Shown: one piece after another, positions 26,402 to 35,363 of the stretch
Layout: each line of letters opens with the position of its first letter
How positions within the stretch are numbered: the first letter of the stretch is position 1
Assembly (NCBI GenBank): GCA_965275905.1
Contig: CBDHYJ010000076.1
Coordinates: 81,697-145,696 of the forward strand
Reading direction: 5' to 3'
Source of the DNA: CBDAQD01 sp965275905
GTDB lineage: Bacteria > Pseudomonadota > Alphaproteobacteria > Rhizobiales > JAJFHC01
Length of the DNA stretch: 64,000 nucleotides
Notes under the pieces: model-generated
What the model was told of the DNA's origin: nothing
What the model saw: only the letters and a program-made list of their open reading frames with translations
The model's database searches: none
Made by a program: the position numbers and the translations under genes

Positions 26402-28180
26402 TCAAAGTGCATATTGAGACTGCAAGCAGCCGTCGATGATATCAAATACGTGCTCATATCGTAGTTCCTCCATACAGAACTCTTCACAGCACTCAATTTC
26501 TTCATTTCTCGTACTGTGACTACAGAGAGAGTGACGATGAGGCTGAAAAATCGGAACCGATCTCTCGTTTAGATGGTGATATTTGGGCGATGTCGCGCCA
26601 AACAGTACGAAATTTAAGCTCCCCAACGACTGAGCTATCACGGCGGGCCCAGAGTCGTCCCCGATAAAAAACTCACAATGTGAAATGAGCGAGATCATTT
26701 CTTCGAATGAATGACTATGATCCAGGATCACCGCTCGAAGCGCGTATTTCTGTGACAGATCCTGAGCTAGTTCATTGTACTTTACGCTCCCCCAGCTCCG
26801 CTTTTCCTCTTCCCACGTGCTGGTAAAGGGAGAAACCAAGAAGTACTTTTCTTCAAGCAACCTAGGCCATTCCATCTTGGTTTTGGGTAGGTCTTCAAGT
26901 TCTGTATCCCCATAGCCGATGGATTCGAGGAATCCATTTATGTAGGTTGTCTGATTATCGCTATATTCGTAAGCAAGCCGGATGTTTAGGTCGCACGTTT
27001 CACGGTAGTCTTCGAAACTTTCGTAAGGAAACATTCCATCATAAGTATCAATGAGTTGTGCCGTATCTAGTCGTGAAGTAGCAAGATATACTTTATCAAC
27101 ACGATCCTTTAGGAAACGCGCTGTAGGTTCCGTCATTATTAGATCACCAAGATGACCATCGCGCACCAAGCAAACGGAACGCACAGTGCCACTCTCTACC
27201 TTCCTCCTGAAATACTTTCGATACCAAAGCACCAAGGATGGATCGAAAAAGAGTCGATCGCTTGGAACCTCTGTGCCCCAAAAAGTTCTGTGTTCAACAA
27301 ACCAACGGTCTCTCACTCCCCCCACATTCCCTGAAAATTGTTCAGCATAGCTTCGGATTGTGTCTATTCGTTCGTGCCAAGGGGCATCAGACGACGAAGT
27401 CGAGTCAGTTTTGTGCGCAGCGAAATTTTTCCATTTCTCCAACAGCGCGCTTGGGCGGTCCCTTAGTTCAAAATGCAAGATTCTGGCCTGCGTTTCCGGG
27501 ACTATGAAAGGATTCCAGTAGAACTCACCCAAAAACTCAGGGTTGTTCTCGCTCTTAACGAAATGTCCTCCTACAACAATCTCGATATTGTCATGGTTCT
27601 GAACAAGAGCTTTCCGAAAGTGACCGAAATCTTGCCAAGGTTTCTCCGGCCAAGGTCGGTAAAATTTTGTAGTGTCTAGGGCGTGCGTAGGTGCGCATGT
27701 GAAATCCCGAAACGAAAAGTCGAACAGAGCGTTGACCCAACCTACTGTTGCATAGCAGATACCTCGTTCCTGAAGCGACGAAGTCAGGTTGTGAACGTCA
27801 CCGACCTCAGCGGTAAAAAACTCATCAGCATCAAGAAACAAGAACCAGTCAATGTGGTAATTTTCCTTCGCAAAAGCCAAAATTTTGTTTACAATTACAG
27901 CGTGATCGAAGTCAGCTGCATCCTCTTGCAAGATAACTACTCTCGGATCAGAGTCATATTGCTCAAGGATCTGATTAGTACGGTCAGTAGATCCGTGATT
28001 TGCTATAAAAATCAGGTCAAATCCTTTGTCGAGATGATATGAAATATTGAAATCGAGATAGACTTGTTCGTTCCGAACACTCATCAGAATTGCAACACAG
28101 TTTTGATCTCCGGATTCTTTATCGCACTTCATGAAGATCAATTGCCTAACCTGTCTGCCTTTAACTTGAAATCGGCCCAT
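26402..28180 (-). CDS. bifunctional glycosyltransferase: GT2-type plus GT9/heptosyltransferase-like domains
   Basis: A 592-residue fusion. Residues ~25-250 are a Glyco_tranf_2_4-type GT-A domain (CVAILMSVRNEQVYLDFN; acid pair in WFLFLDADEFF). Residues ~330-585 resemble GT9 heptosyltransferases: VCLVRDGHLGDLIMTEPTARF at the front, and SHCEFFIGDDSGPAVIAQSLG in the donor-binding part. It has no membrane helices and would act on the cytoplasmic side of a lipid-linked or soluble glycan. The ATG at 28180 overlaps the previous gene by 20 bases; ATG 28132 is an alternative that removes a basic 16-residue extension. It is last of a four-gene minus-strand run starting with the carbamoyltransferase. Confidence 0.8.
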   Translation of the reverse strand: MGRFQVKGRQVRQLIFMKCDKESGDQNCVAILMSVRNEQVYLDFNISYHLDKGFDLIFIANHGSTDRTNQILEQYDSDPRVVILQEDAADFDHAVIVNKILAFAKENYHIDWFLFLDADEFFTAEVGDVHNLTSSLQERGICYATVGWVNALFDFSFRDFTCAPTHALDTTKFYRPWPEKPWQDFGHFRKALVQNHDNIEIVVGGHFVKSENNPEFLGEFYWNPFIVPETQARILHFELRDRPSALLEKWKNFAAHKTDSTSSSDAPWHERIDTIRSYAEQFSGNVGGVRDRWFVEHRTFWGTEVPSDRLFFDPSLVLWYRKYFRRKVESGTVRSVCLVRDGHLGDLIMTEPTARFLKDRVDKVYLATSRLDTAQLIDTYDGMFPYESFEDYRETCDLNIRLAYEYSDNQTTYINGFLESIGYGDTELEDLPKTKMEWPRLLEEKYFLVSPFTSTWEEEKRSWGSVKYNELAQDLSQKYALRAVILDHSHSFEEMISLISHCEFFIGDDSGPAVIAQSLGSLNFVLFGATSPKYHHLNERSVPIFQPHRHSLCSHSTRNEEIECCEEFCMEELRYEHVFDIIDGCLQSQYAL

Positions 28181-28925
28181 CGGAGCCTAAGATTTCGTCG
28201 AGCTCGTGTCGGAATTTGTAAAAGGCCGGGTGCGTTGGGTACGTTGCATGAAAGAGCGTAACACCATCTAGGCTTTGGACATCTGGGTTCGATGTTTCGC
28301 TTATCAGCATATATTTGTCTTTTGGTAAGATTTGTACTTCGCCGCGCTGTACGTAATCGGTGAGAGCTACCGCTAAAGCGCCCTGCTCATCATGATGAGT
28401 TTGCTCATTCGCAGGTACGTTTTCATTCCACCATTGGAACTCGCTTAACAAATTGTTCGTAATATCAAAGCCGCTCTTCTGAAGGAAGAATCCTGCATTT
28501 GCAAATGGTGTATCGTCAGAAGCCCTCTGTCGCATTGCACCATGCTGGAATGGTTTACCAACGAACTCGTCGAGGATAGCAAATTTCGTCTGACTTGAAG
28601 AAAGGGCCTCAACGACTTCCATTGGATAACGCACGAGAAAAACATCAGAATCAATAAAGAACTCATGCTGTTCCAAGTTCAGCCGAACTCGAGGGCTCCA
28701 TTTTCGCCAGGTTGCCTTGGAGCTAATGTTGAATATGCTATTGCCGGGATACGGTGCAATTTCCGCCTTCGCTTTCAAGTTGCGCGTCAGGCAGTCCGCA
28801 TCGTCTGTGAAAACGATGTATCGGTGCTCGGGGCCAAACTGCTTTCTGAAGGAGCAGATGCTATAAGACAGAAGTTCAATGCTACTTGACTTGTCTTCAC
28901 CCCAAATCGACCATCGGAAAATCAT
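28161..28925 (-). CDS. GT-A-fold glycosyltransferase-like protein
   Basis: A 254-residue protein resembling GT8-like or capsular GT-A enzymes. It has an N-terminal nucleotide-binding strand region (FRWSIWGEDKSSSIELLSYS, RYIVFTDD), a metal-binding DxD in FFIDSDVFLVR (~95) and a late His-containing strand (VTLFHATYPTHPAF). There is no membrane segment. Its start ATGA overlaps the stop of the GT4 gene, so the two are translationally coupled. Donor and acceptor sugars are unknown. Confidence 0.7.
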   Translation of the reverse strand: MIFRWSIWGEDKSSSIELLSYSICSFRKQFGPEHRYIVFTDDADCLTRNLKAKAEIAPYPGNSIFNISSKATWRKWSPRVRLNLEQHEFFIDSDVFLVRYPMEVVEALSSSQTKFAILDEFVGKPFQHGAMRQRASDDTPFANAGFFLQKSGFDITNNLLSEFQWWNENVPANEQTHHDEQGALAVALTDYVQRGEVQILPKDKYMLISETSNPDVQSLDGVTLFHATYPTHPAFYKFRHELDEILGSDGPISS

Positions 28926-30220
28926 ATAATTCCTTCTTTCACCAAAAAGGATTTGATTGTCTCGACATAATCCGACTTACTTAGGCTAAACTGCATTTTT
29001 CTTTGCATCGTTTCTTGTTGAGCCTTCGGCAAATTTAGAGCCGACCTTAAAACTTTCACGAAACTCGCTTGATCCCGCGGATCCGTCCAAAGACACTCAT
29101 CTTCATCCAGTACGTCGACGACTCCATCAACGTTACTAGCAACAATCACGTAACTCATGTCTCTGGCGAAAAGCTTAGCTTCGATTGCTGTATGCGGAAT
29201 TGGGTCCATAATTGATGGAACACATACAACTTTCGTACATTTTGTCCGAAGAATAGTCTGCCAAATATTGGTGTCAAAATCATCAATTAATATAGCTCGA
29301 TCACAGCATTGAGCCGTTTTTGACGTTTGTCGGAAGTAATCATCTTCTCCAGAGTTATTGGGCGATTGTATAATGAGATAATAATCGGGGAAGTCAGGCT
29401 CCAAATCGTGCCATGCCTCAACGAGCTCTCTGATTCCTTTGGCGACTGAGGCTCGACCCCAAGCAAAGATAATCTTAGCGTTCGTGGGTATGTTTATCCC
29501 AAGTTTTTGCACATCAAGGATGTCGAACGATTTGCTAGTGTAATTTTCATAACGCTGAAAATCGAGGCCATTTACTAGTAGGTCGCCCTCATCGAGCGAA
29601 ACATCGTAGTGATCTTTAAGGTGGTCGGCGAAGTTTCTACCTATTCCAAGCACCCGCGATGACGAATCGGAAGCGATCGTACGAAATGCTTCGTTTTCAA
29701 GTCCGAAGCGCCTGTTTCTCCACTCCTCAGCTCCAAACCTATGATTTGAGGCGGAACTCCTAGGCATGTAGTAGCAGTCTAGCGGGGCACTAAAGATCTG
29801 CCTCTTGAACTTGTGAAACAGCAAGTAGGGAGTGTCGTGTAGCATTGCTACGTTTCGTTCATCTGCCTTCAGAACGAGATTAAGCGCTGTTGCCAATGAG
29901 GCGTTCAAGTAGTGCCAGTTTGGAAAGCTCTGCCACATATCATAGTCAGTTTGACCTGCTGTTCCGTTGCACAACGGAAGCATGTTGCCGCCTGTTTTTT
30001 TGACAAGTTCGACGGCATTCTGGTGCCTTTCTCCATCGTAAACCTGTCCGGCAGGATCCGCATTTACGTAGGCGAGGCTTACCTTGAGATCCGCCTCATT
30101 TGTGATTTTGTCTAGAGCAGAAATTGTGTCTTGCATCGTTGTTCCGATGCCACAATAGTATGTGCTGATGCCATCGTAAGATGCAATTACAAGATGTGAC
30201 TGCTTTGTTCGGCTCCCCAA
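28922..30220 (-). CDS. GT4-type glycosyltransferase (GT-B fold)
   Basis: A 432-residue protein with the C-terminal Rossmann half of GT4 enzymes: KIIFAWGRASVAKGIRELVEAW begins the donor domain, ILIDDFDTNIWQTILR follows, and VCVPSIMDPIPHTAIEAKLF carries the E-x7-E-like region. The N-terminal half contains SYDGISTYYCGIGTT, typical of an acceptor domain loop. The start is TTG at 30220 with AAAGGAAA about eight bases upstream. It lies between the carbamoyltransferase and the GT-A gene on the same strand. Confidence 0.75.
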   Translation of the reverse strand: MGSRTKQSHLVIASYDGISTYYCGIGTTMQDTISALDKITNEADLKVSLAYVNADPAGQVYDGERHQNAVELVKKTGGNMLPLCNGTAGQTDYDMWQSFPNWHYLNASLATALNLVLKADERNVAMLHDTPYLLFHKFKRQIFSAPLDCYYMPRSSASNHRFGAEEWRNRRFGLENEAFRTIASDSSSRVLGIGRNFADHLKDHYDVSLDEGDLLVNGLDFQRYENYTSKSFDILDVQKLGINIPTNAKIIFAWGRASVAKGIRELVEAWHDLEPDFPDYYLIIQSPNNSGEDDYFRQTSKTAQCCDRAILIDDFDTNIWQTILRTKCTKVVCVPSIMDPIPHTAIEAKLFARDMSYVIVASNVDGVVDVLDEDECLWTDPRDQASFVKVLRSALNLPKAQQETMQRKMQFSLSKSDYVETIKSFLVKEGII

Positions 30221-30266
30221 GATTTTTCCTTTCAGCTATCACATACTTGATGGGTTTGACATCATG

Positions 30267-31859
30267 TCAAACTTGCTTTCCATTGAAGATTAGCATCGAT
30301 TTGTTTTTTGTTCGCTCAAGTAAACTCAAACTGCTAAGAACGTCGTTTGAGATAGGTTCGCCCTTACAGTTGCACGACGTATTAAGTAATAGATACAACC
30401 CTGTCTGGTCGCCAAAAGCTTCAATAAGCTCGTAGAGGAATGGATTATCCTCTCGCTGAAGAGTTTGTGCACGCGCTGTCCCGTCGACATGGACAGCTCC
30501 TTCAAGAATTTCACGAAACTCATCCTTTACATAGTGCTTGTGCAGCATGAATGGTGACGGAAAAGGCCCCCAAAAGTACTCATGGAATTTCTTCTCTAGT
30601 ACCACAGGCGCAACCGGTCGGTACACTTCGCGCTGCTTTATGCCAACACTGACTTCTCTTTTGACTTCACTACTGTCTGGCCGCGCAATAATTGATCGGT
30701 TGCCAAGTGCTCTCGGCCCAACCTCTGCCTTGCCGTTGTGAACCACCACCACTCCATTTTGCATTAATGTTTCGACAGCAGCGTTGATGGTTGTCGAGTC
30801 AAATGAATAGTCGGATTCGCCCATTCCGATATATGGTAGGTCTATTTTCGGGCGGACTCCCTGTGTCCTGACAATCGCAATAGAAACTGCCCCCAAGGCC
30901 TGTCCCGTATCATCGCAACACGGCGCGATGAATTGATTGTACTGTGAGAAGCGTTCAAAAACATCCGAGTTCGCGTCCAGGTTAAGGCACGCGCCTCCGG
31001 CCAAGACCATGTTGTTGGTGTCCGGTCTTAATCGATCAAGGACAAACTCAAGGTCTTGCACTCTTCTTGTCGTAAAGACTTTTTGGACGGATGCTGCAAA
31101 GTTGTACGCGTCGGAACACTGGCTAACTGCCGCGTCCCTTGCTCCCGGAAAATGTCCTTCCAGGATTTTGAAACCCTCAACGCGATCTTCGTAGCTTAGC
31201 TCGTAAAGAGAGGCTTCTAGTTTTCTGACCATCTCTACTTCAGGTTGCCCTAGAGCGGCTAGCGCCATTAGCTTTCCTTCGTTGAAAGGTTCACGCCCGA
31301 AAACATAGGCAGCGCAAACTCCGTAGAATTTTGCTGACATGAGCGTGCCTAAGTCCATTAAGACGCGCTTAAGCTGCGTCTCTTTTGCCAGATACACAGC
31401 GTTGCAATCGGATTTTTTTGTCTTTGTGCTGAAGTCGCCACCTCCATCGCAAGTTACAACTACTGCATCGTCGAAGTCGGAAGAAAAGTAAGACGCTGCA
31501 TGGGCGAGGTGATGGTTCACAAGAAGAACCTTCTTCTTAGCTCCAAACAGGTTCATATCTATCCAGTACGGCTCTCGAACAGAAACTCCGTCTGGTTGAA
31601 AAATATCGCTCGCGTTCAGACTTGGGTTTCCCAACGAGGTTGCACACCAGCAGTCAACATCTTCCACAGATCGCCCTAGATTTGCTAGGCCGAATTTGAT
31701 GAGTTTTTCAATGTTACCCTTGGAGCACTTGAGTTTCTTCCGCCGAAAAACTCTTTCCGCTTCTAACACCAACTCAATCTTGCTCTCGATCGCAAAACAG
31801 ACAGACGAATCGTGGTTGTTGTACGCAAATCCGCAAGTGAGTTTTGGCCGTCTACACAT
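30267..31859 (-). CDS. NodU/CmcH-family carbamoyltransferase
   Basis: A ~530-residue carbamoyltransferase. The N-terminal ASKHA-like domain starts FAYNNHDSSVCF, and HHLAHAASYFSSDF plus VTCDGGGDFSTK form the metal and nucleotide site. VLAGGACLNLDANS follows. The C-terminal YrdC-like part contains KAEVGPRALGNRSIIARP and a LNTSCNCKGEPI loop. The family transfers carbamoyl from carbamoyl phosphate to sugar hydroxyls or antibiotics (NodU on Nod factors, CmcH on cephems). ATG at 31859 is preferred to a TTG 11 codons earlier because the fold starts there. It heads the minus-strand glycan run and is divergent from the DUF4254 gene. Confidence 0.9.
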   Translation of the reverse strand: MCRRPKLTCGFAYNNHDSSVCFAIESKIELVLEAERVFRRKKLKCSKGNIEKLIKFGLANLGRSVEDVDCWCATSLGNPSLNASDIFQPDGVSVREPYWIDMNLFGAKKKVLLVNHHLAHAASYFSSDFDDAVVVTCDGGGDFSTKTKKSDCNAVYLAKETQLKRVLMDLGTLMSAKFYGVCAAYVFGREPFNEGKLMALAALGQPEVEMVRKLEASLYELSYEDRVEGFKILEGHFPGARDAAVSQCSDAYNFAASVQKVFTTRRVQDLEFVLDRLRPDTNNMVLAGGACLNLDANSDVFERFSQYNQFIAPCCDDTGQALGAVSIAIVRTQGVRPKIDLPYIGMGESDYSFDSTTINAAVETLMQNGVVVVHNGKAEVGPRALGNRSIIARPDSSEVKREVSVGIKQREVYRPVAPVVLEKKFHEYFWGPFPSPFMLHKHYVKDEFREILEGAVHVDGTARAQTLQREDNPFLYELIEAFGDQTGLYLLLNTSCNCKGEPISNDVLSSLSLLERTKNKSMLIFNGKQV

Positions 31860-31938
31860 AAGCAAATCTTCGTTGTATCTTCTAACAGCCAAGATAGCAG
31901 CATATTGGAATTATGAGACAAGGTGCGAAAGCGTAGCG

Positions 31939-32502
31939 ATGATAAACTTTTGCGATATAATAGAAATCTATGAAGAACATCTCGGTGCTGGGAGCGCTTC
32001 GTGCTCGTCCTCTGTAGCTAAACTCGTGCTAGCCAACCTTGTTACGAACCAGCAGATATGGGAACTGGAAGATGCGGCGCGAGCGGATCATCTGGGTCAC
32101 AAACACATTGCAGATGCGAAGCGCCAAATCGACGTAGCGAACCAGAATCGCAACAATCAAATTCGTGAAATTGATCAGGAAATCCACGAATTTCTATCTG
32201 TAAAGATTTTAAGTTCTCCAGACGCCTTTTTTAGTGAAAGCCCCGGTATGATCATCGATCGATTAGCTATTCTTCATCTGAAACTAAGAGCCATGAGTTT
32301 GATTGTAGATAAATTGTCCAAGGGAACGCTTTCTGACGAGTACGTTGAAAAAGTTGAGTATGCAAAGATCTACATAGACAGGTTAGGGAGATTTTTTGAC
32401 CGGTTTATGATTCGCCTAAAAGGTCGAACGGCTTACTTCGAAATCCAACGGCCATTGAAGATCTACAATGACCTGCGCGTTCGACGCTACATCAGATTGT
32501 GA
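31939..32502 (+). CDS. DUF4254 family protein
   Basis: A 187-residue all-helical protein matching DUF4254. The hallmark is NQQIWELEDAARADHLGHKH followed by AKRQIDVANQNRNNQIREID. DUF4254 genes commonly sit among glycosyltransferases, but no activity is established. ATG 31939 is used; a longer open frame upstream overlaps the divergent carbamoyltransferase and is not credible. About 80 bases separate the two starts and must hold both promoters. Its stop lies 13 bases before the epimerase start, so the two are probably one operon. Confidence 0.8.
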   Translation: MINFCDIIEIYEEHLGAGSASCSSSVAKLVLANLVTNQQIWELEDAARADHLGHKHIADAKRQIDVANQNRNNQIREIDQEIHEFLSVKILSSPDAFFSESPGMIIDRLAILHLKLRAMSLIVDKLSKGTLSDEYVEKVEYAKIYIDRLGRFFDRFMIRLKGRTAYFEIQRPLKIYNDLRVRRYIRL

Positions 32503-32515
32503 TCTGGCACTATCC

Positions 32516-33445
32516 ATGAAGATTCTCGTAACTGGTAGTAGTGGTACAATTGGAACGCGTTTATGCGAGCAATTGATTTTGGATGGACATCATGTTGTCG
32601 GCGCAGACTATGTGCCCAACCAATGGAATTCCAAGGTCAATGATGCGACGATCGTAGTCGATTTGAGGGATGTCGATGCGGTGTTGGCGTGTCTTCCAAC
32701 GGACGTCGACATTATCATTCACTTGGCTGCAAATGCGCGCGTTCATAATTTGGTGGTTGAACCTGCACTGGCTCGAGACAATATCGAAACGACCTTCAAC
32801 ATGATCGAGTTTGCTCGAACCCGGGGCATTGGCAGGTTCATATTCGCTTCTTCACGAGAGGTATACGGGAACACCGACGCTGTAGTGCACTCTGAAGATG
32901 ATGCTATAACCAGAAACAGCGAAAGCCCTTACACTGCATCAAAGGTGTCTGGAGAGGCGCTGGTGCACTCTTATCATCAATGCTATGATATCGAATTCAT
33001 TATTGTAAGATTTTCAAATGTTTACGGCATGTATGATTTCAGCGACCGTGTCGTGCCTAAGTTCATTCGGCTATGTGAGGCCAATGAGGATCTAGTAGTG
33101 TTTGGGGAAGACAAGGTTTTGGATTTTACCTATATTTCCGACGCGGTTGATGCAATCGGTATTCTATTGAAGGAATTTGAAAGCCAAAAAAACGAGGTCT
33201 TCAATGTTGCATCTGGAGTAGGGACGAGCATTCTGCACGTTGCTGAATTAATAAAATCTGGCCAAAATAGCTTAAGCTCAATCGTCGTGGAGCCGAGCAG
33301 AATTGGCGAAGTGGTGAGATACACAGCGGATATTTCAAAGATCTGCGAACGCACATTCTTTACACCGAAAGTAAACATTGAAGAAGGGATAAACTTAGCT
33401 CTTCAGTGGTACAGCCGATCCCGAGGTTTAGTGTATCAAAGCTAG
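32516..33445 (+). CDS. NAD-dependent sugar epimerase/dehydratase
   Basis: A 309-residue extended SDR. The cofactor motif is VTGSSGTIGTRL (~5-16), the catalytic Tyr/Lys are in SPYTASKVSGEAL, and the Ser lies in FASSREVYG. The C-terminal substrate domain has VRFSNVYG and VLDFTYISDAVDAI. Such enzymes act on nucleotide sugars (4-epimerase, 4,6-dehydratase or reductase types); the exact reaction is not readable. ATG at 32516 starts the Rossmann fold directly. It overlaps the convergent sulfotransferase gene by four bases at the 3' end. Confidence 0.87.
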   Translation: MKILVTGSSGTIGTRLCEQLILDGHHVVGADYVPNQWNSKVNDATIVVDLRDVDAVLACLPTDVDIIIHLAANARVHNLVVEPALARDNIETTFNMIEFARTRGIGRFIFASSREVYGNTDAVVHSEDDAITRNSESPYTASKVSGEALVHSYHQCYDIEFIIVRFSNVYGMYDFSDRVVPKFIRLCEANEDLVVFGEDKVLDFTYISDAVDAIGILLKEFESQKNEVFNVASGVGTSILHVAELIKSGQNSLSSIVVEPSRIGEVVRYTADISKICERTFFTPKVNIEEGINLALQWYSRSRGLVYQS

Positions 33446-34182
33446 TTGTTTCGTAAGGTGTAGCGGGCGTCCAGTAGCTCTAACGCCTTCGCCGAATAGT
33501 CCAACATGACAGGATTTAAGTATTCAACATATCCTCCTATCCTTCCCCTTCGGAACTTCTGAGACTCAGGATTCGAGAGATCTGTCGGTGCAAGTCGAAA
33601 GTTCTTACTAGATTTTGCTTCCCTTTGAAGAATTTCGAATTTGCATCTTGCTACAGCCGCATAAATACTATTGTCTGGAACTACAACACCGAGTTTCGAA
33701 AAGAGAGCTCGCAGAGTAGATTCGGGGGCCGAGTGCATAAGTTCATAGTGAACGATGAAAGGGTCGCTGATGCACCTTATCGCTTCATTGTAGTAGTGAA
33801 CGATCGAGTTTATGCCAAAGTTTGGATCTTGCACAAAATCATCTAGTGATCCCGACGTGTATCGTTCGTTGCGCAAGGATTCCTGAAAATATGATGATAC
33901 CACGACATCACGGGGATCTCTAAACAAGAGCACAACCCGTTCCTCAGCTATGATCTCAAAGAACTCATGAAAACTCTTGGGCTCAACGTGGTTGCCGTGT
34001 TCAAAAATCAGGTAAGGGAAGTCATCCCTTAGTCGTTTGTTTTCAGTTGCTTCAACGGCAGTCTCGATTGTGGCGTCATTGACGCAAAACGCGATCATTA
34101 ACCGCAACCATGTGCGGCCCGCCTTTGGGTACGAGACAACGAATACCTTTTCCTGTTCCAACGGGCTACACGATCCCAACAT
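33442..34182 (-). CDS. second PAPS-dependent sulfotransferase
   Basis: A 246-residue sulfotransferase domain protein. FVVSYPKAGRTWLRLM is the 5'-phosphosulfate loop and VVLLFRDPRDVVVSSY is the 3'-phosphate motif. It is clearly different in sequence from the sulfotransferase at 25446, sharing only family motifs, so the island carries two acceptor specificities. ATG at 34182 is preferred; a TTG 14 codons earlier is possible. It is convergent with the epimerase gene and closes the glycan cassette. Confidence 0.87.
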   Translation of the reverse strand: MLGSCSPLEQEKVFVVSYPKAGRTWLRLMIAFCVNDATIETAVEATENKRLRDDFPYLIFEHGNHVEPKSFHEFFEIIAEERVVLLFRDPRDVVVSSYFQESLRNERYTSGSLDDFVQDPNFGINSIVHYYNEAIRCISDPFIVHYELMHSAPESTLRALFSKLGVVVPDNSIYAAVARCKFEILQREAKSSKNFRLAPTDLSNPESQKFRRGRIGGYVEYLNPVMLDYSAKALELLDARYTLRNN

Positions 34183-34677
34183 AGTTGCCTTCGTCTTGGC
34201 GATTGAACCAGATAGTGGCCGCAAACGATACGGGCATTGTCCAGTCTAAATTCGATCGTGCATTCTTCAATCTAGCCGCTGCAGCCTAAAGTCTCCGGCT
34301 GGCGGAAACGCGCTAGTATTGCGCAGCTCGGAAAGAGTGACGAGTTGCTATTCGAGGAACCATTTCTTCGGCCGCGCGATTGCAAGCGAACGATAGCTGT
34401 CGCATAAACGATCAATTGTGCGACGCGCTGCAGTTCGCACGCTGCGTAAAGAAAAGACGGTCAGCAATGATCCCTAAAACCCTCTCTTGCAACCGCTCTC
34501 TCAGTACGCACGTACAGTTACGAGCTCTGATTGGTTGATGTGAAAGCCGCACTTCGTTGCCGTGTAGAAAGTGGTGGGTGTGGGCTCGATTCAGACCTTC
34601 ACTGCACGATGAGCAGACGACAGCAATGCGGACAGCATCGAACATGCTTGAGTGATCTAATCGACCCTAAACACCCA
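34183..34677. other. gene-free stretch, repeat-like
   Basis: About 490 bases without a supported gene. The part around 34540-34640 contains GCGGACAGC and purine/pyrimidine-rich blocks like those of dispersed alphaproteobacterial intergenic repeats, but no clear second copy was established. Confidence 0.4.
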
Positions 34678-35076
34678 TCAGAGACGTGGTACCGACGTGA
34701 TCAGACCGCGAATGACCGTGTCTTCATCTACTTGAAGCCTGCATACTGCTTCAAACCTTTCGCCAGGAAGATTCCGCTGTGACATGAAGTGCGCTACCTG
34801 CTCCGCTTCTTCATCGCGTGGCGGAGAGCAAAAGGACCAAGCGTCTGTAAGGTAAAACGGAACGTCCATCGGGAACCCGAAATATCGACGCGTTTCTTCG
34901 TCATTTGAAACATCAACCAATATCGCTCGCAGCCCGTTTTTGTAGGAAATTGAGAATGCGTTTGGCGGCAGTTCTGGACGAGTATGATATCCCGCTCGAT
35001 AGAAATCGTAGGCGGCATAAGCGCCAACTGTGATTACAGCTATCGTCAAGATTATCCCAAGAAAACTCTTTCTCAT
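34678..35076 (-). CDS. small membrane-anchored hypothetical protein
   Basis: A 132-residue orphan. Residues ~5-24 form one membrane segment (FLGIILTIAVITVGAYAAY), leaving a ~105-residue periplasmic domain with two cysteines (WSFCSPP and EAVCRLQ) that could pair. No motif points to a function. It is flanked by gene-poor, repeat-like DNA on both sides and stands alone. Confidence 0.6.
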   Translation of the reverse strand: MRKSFLGIILTIAVITVGAYAAYDFYRAGYHTRPELPPNAFSISYKNGLRAILVDVSNDEETRRYFGFPMDVPFYLTDAWSFCSPPRDEEAEQVAHFMSQRNLPGERFEAVCRLQVDEDTVIRGLITSVPRL

Positions 35077-35363
35077 CCGCGTTCTCTCTCGCCCCTACAT
35101 CTTTTGCTAGGATTTTAGAGTAGGCAGCACAACCGAACAAATGCCAAAGCTAAATCAATTCCAGTAACGGGCTCCAAGGTGTCGTTCGCTGCACCGCAGG
35201 CGGACATCTGTTTGGGATGAAAAGTCCCCGTCTTGAGCCAAGCGTGAGCACTTCCGGCTCACCCTCAACATCGGACATTCAGAATGGCATTGCTGGTGAC
35301 AGGGCAAATGTGGCTCCAGATCGGCCCAATAAGATTGTGGTCCCGCGTTTATGAGTTGACGGC

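Noticed and set aside
25446..34182. Nodulation (Nod factor) gene cluster
   Set aside because: NodU-like and sulfotransferase genes are present but nodA, nodB, nodC and nod boxes are not; a general glycan cassette fits better.
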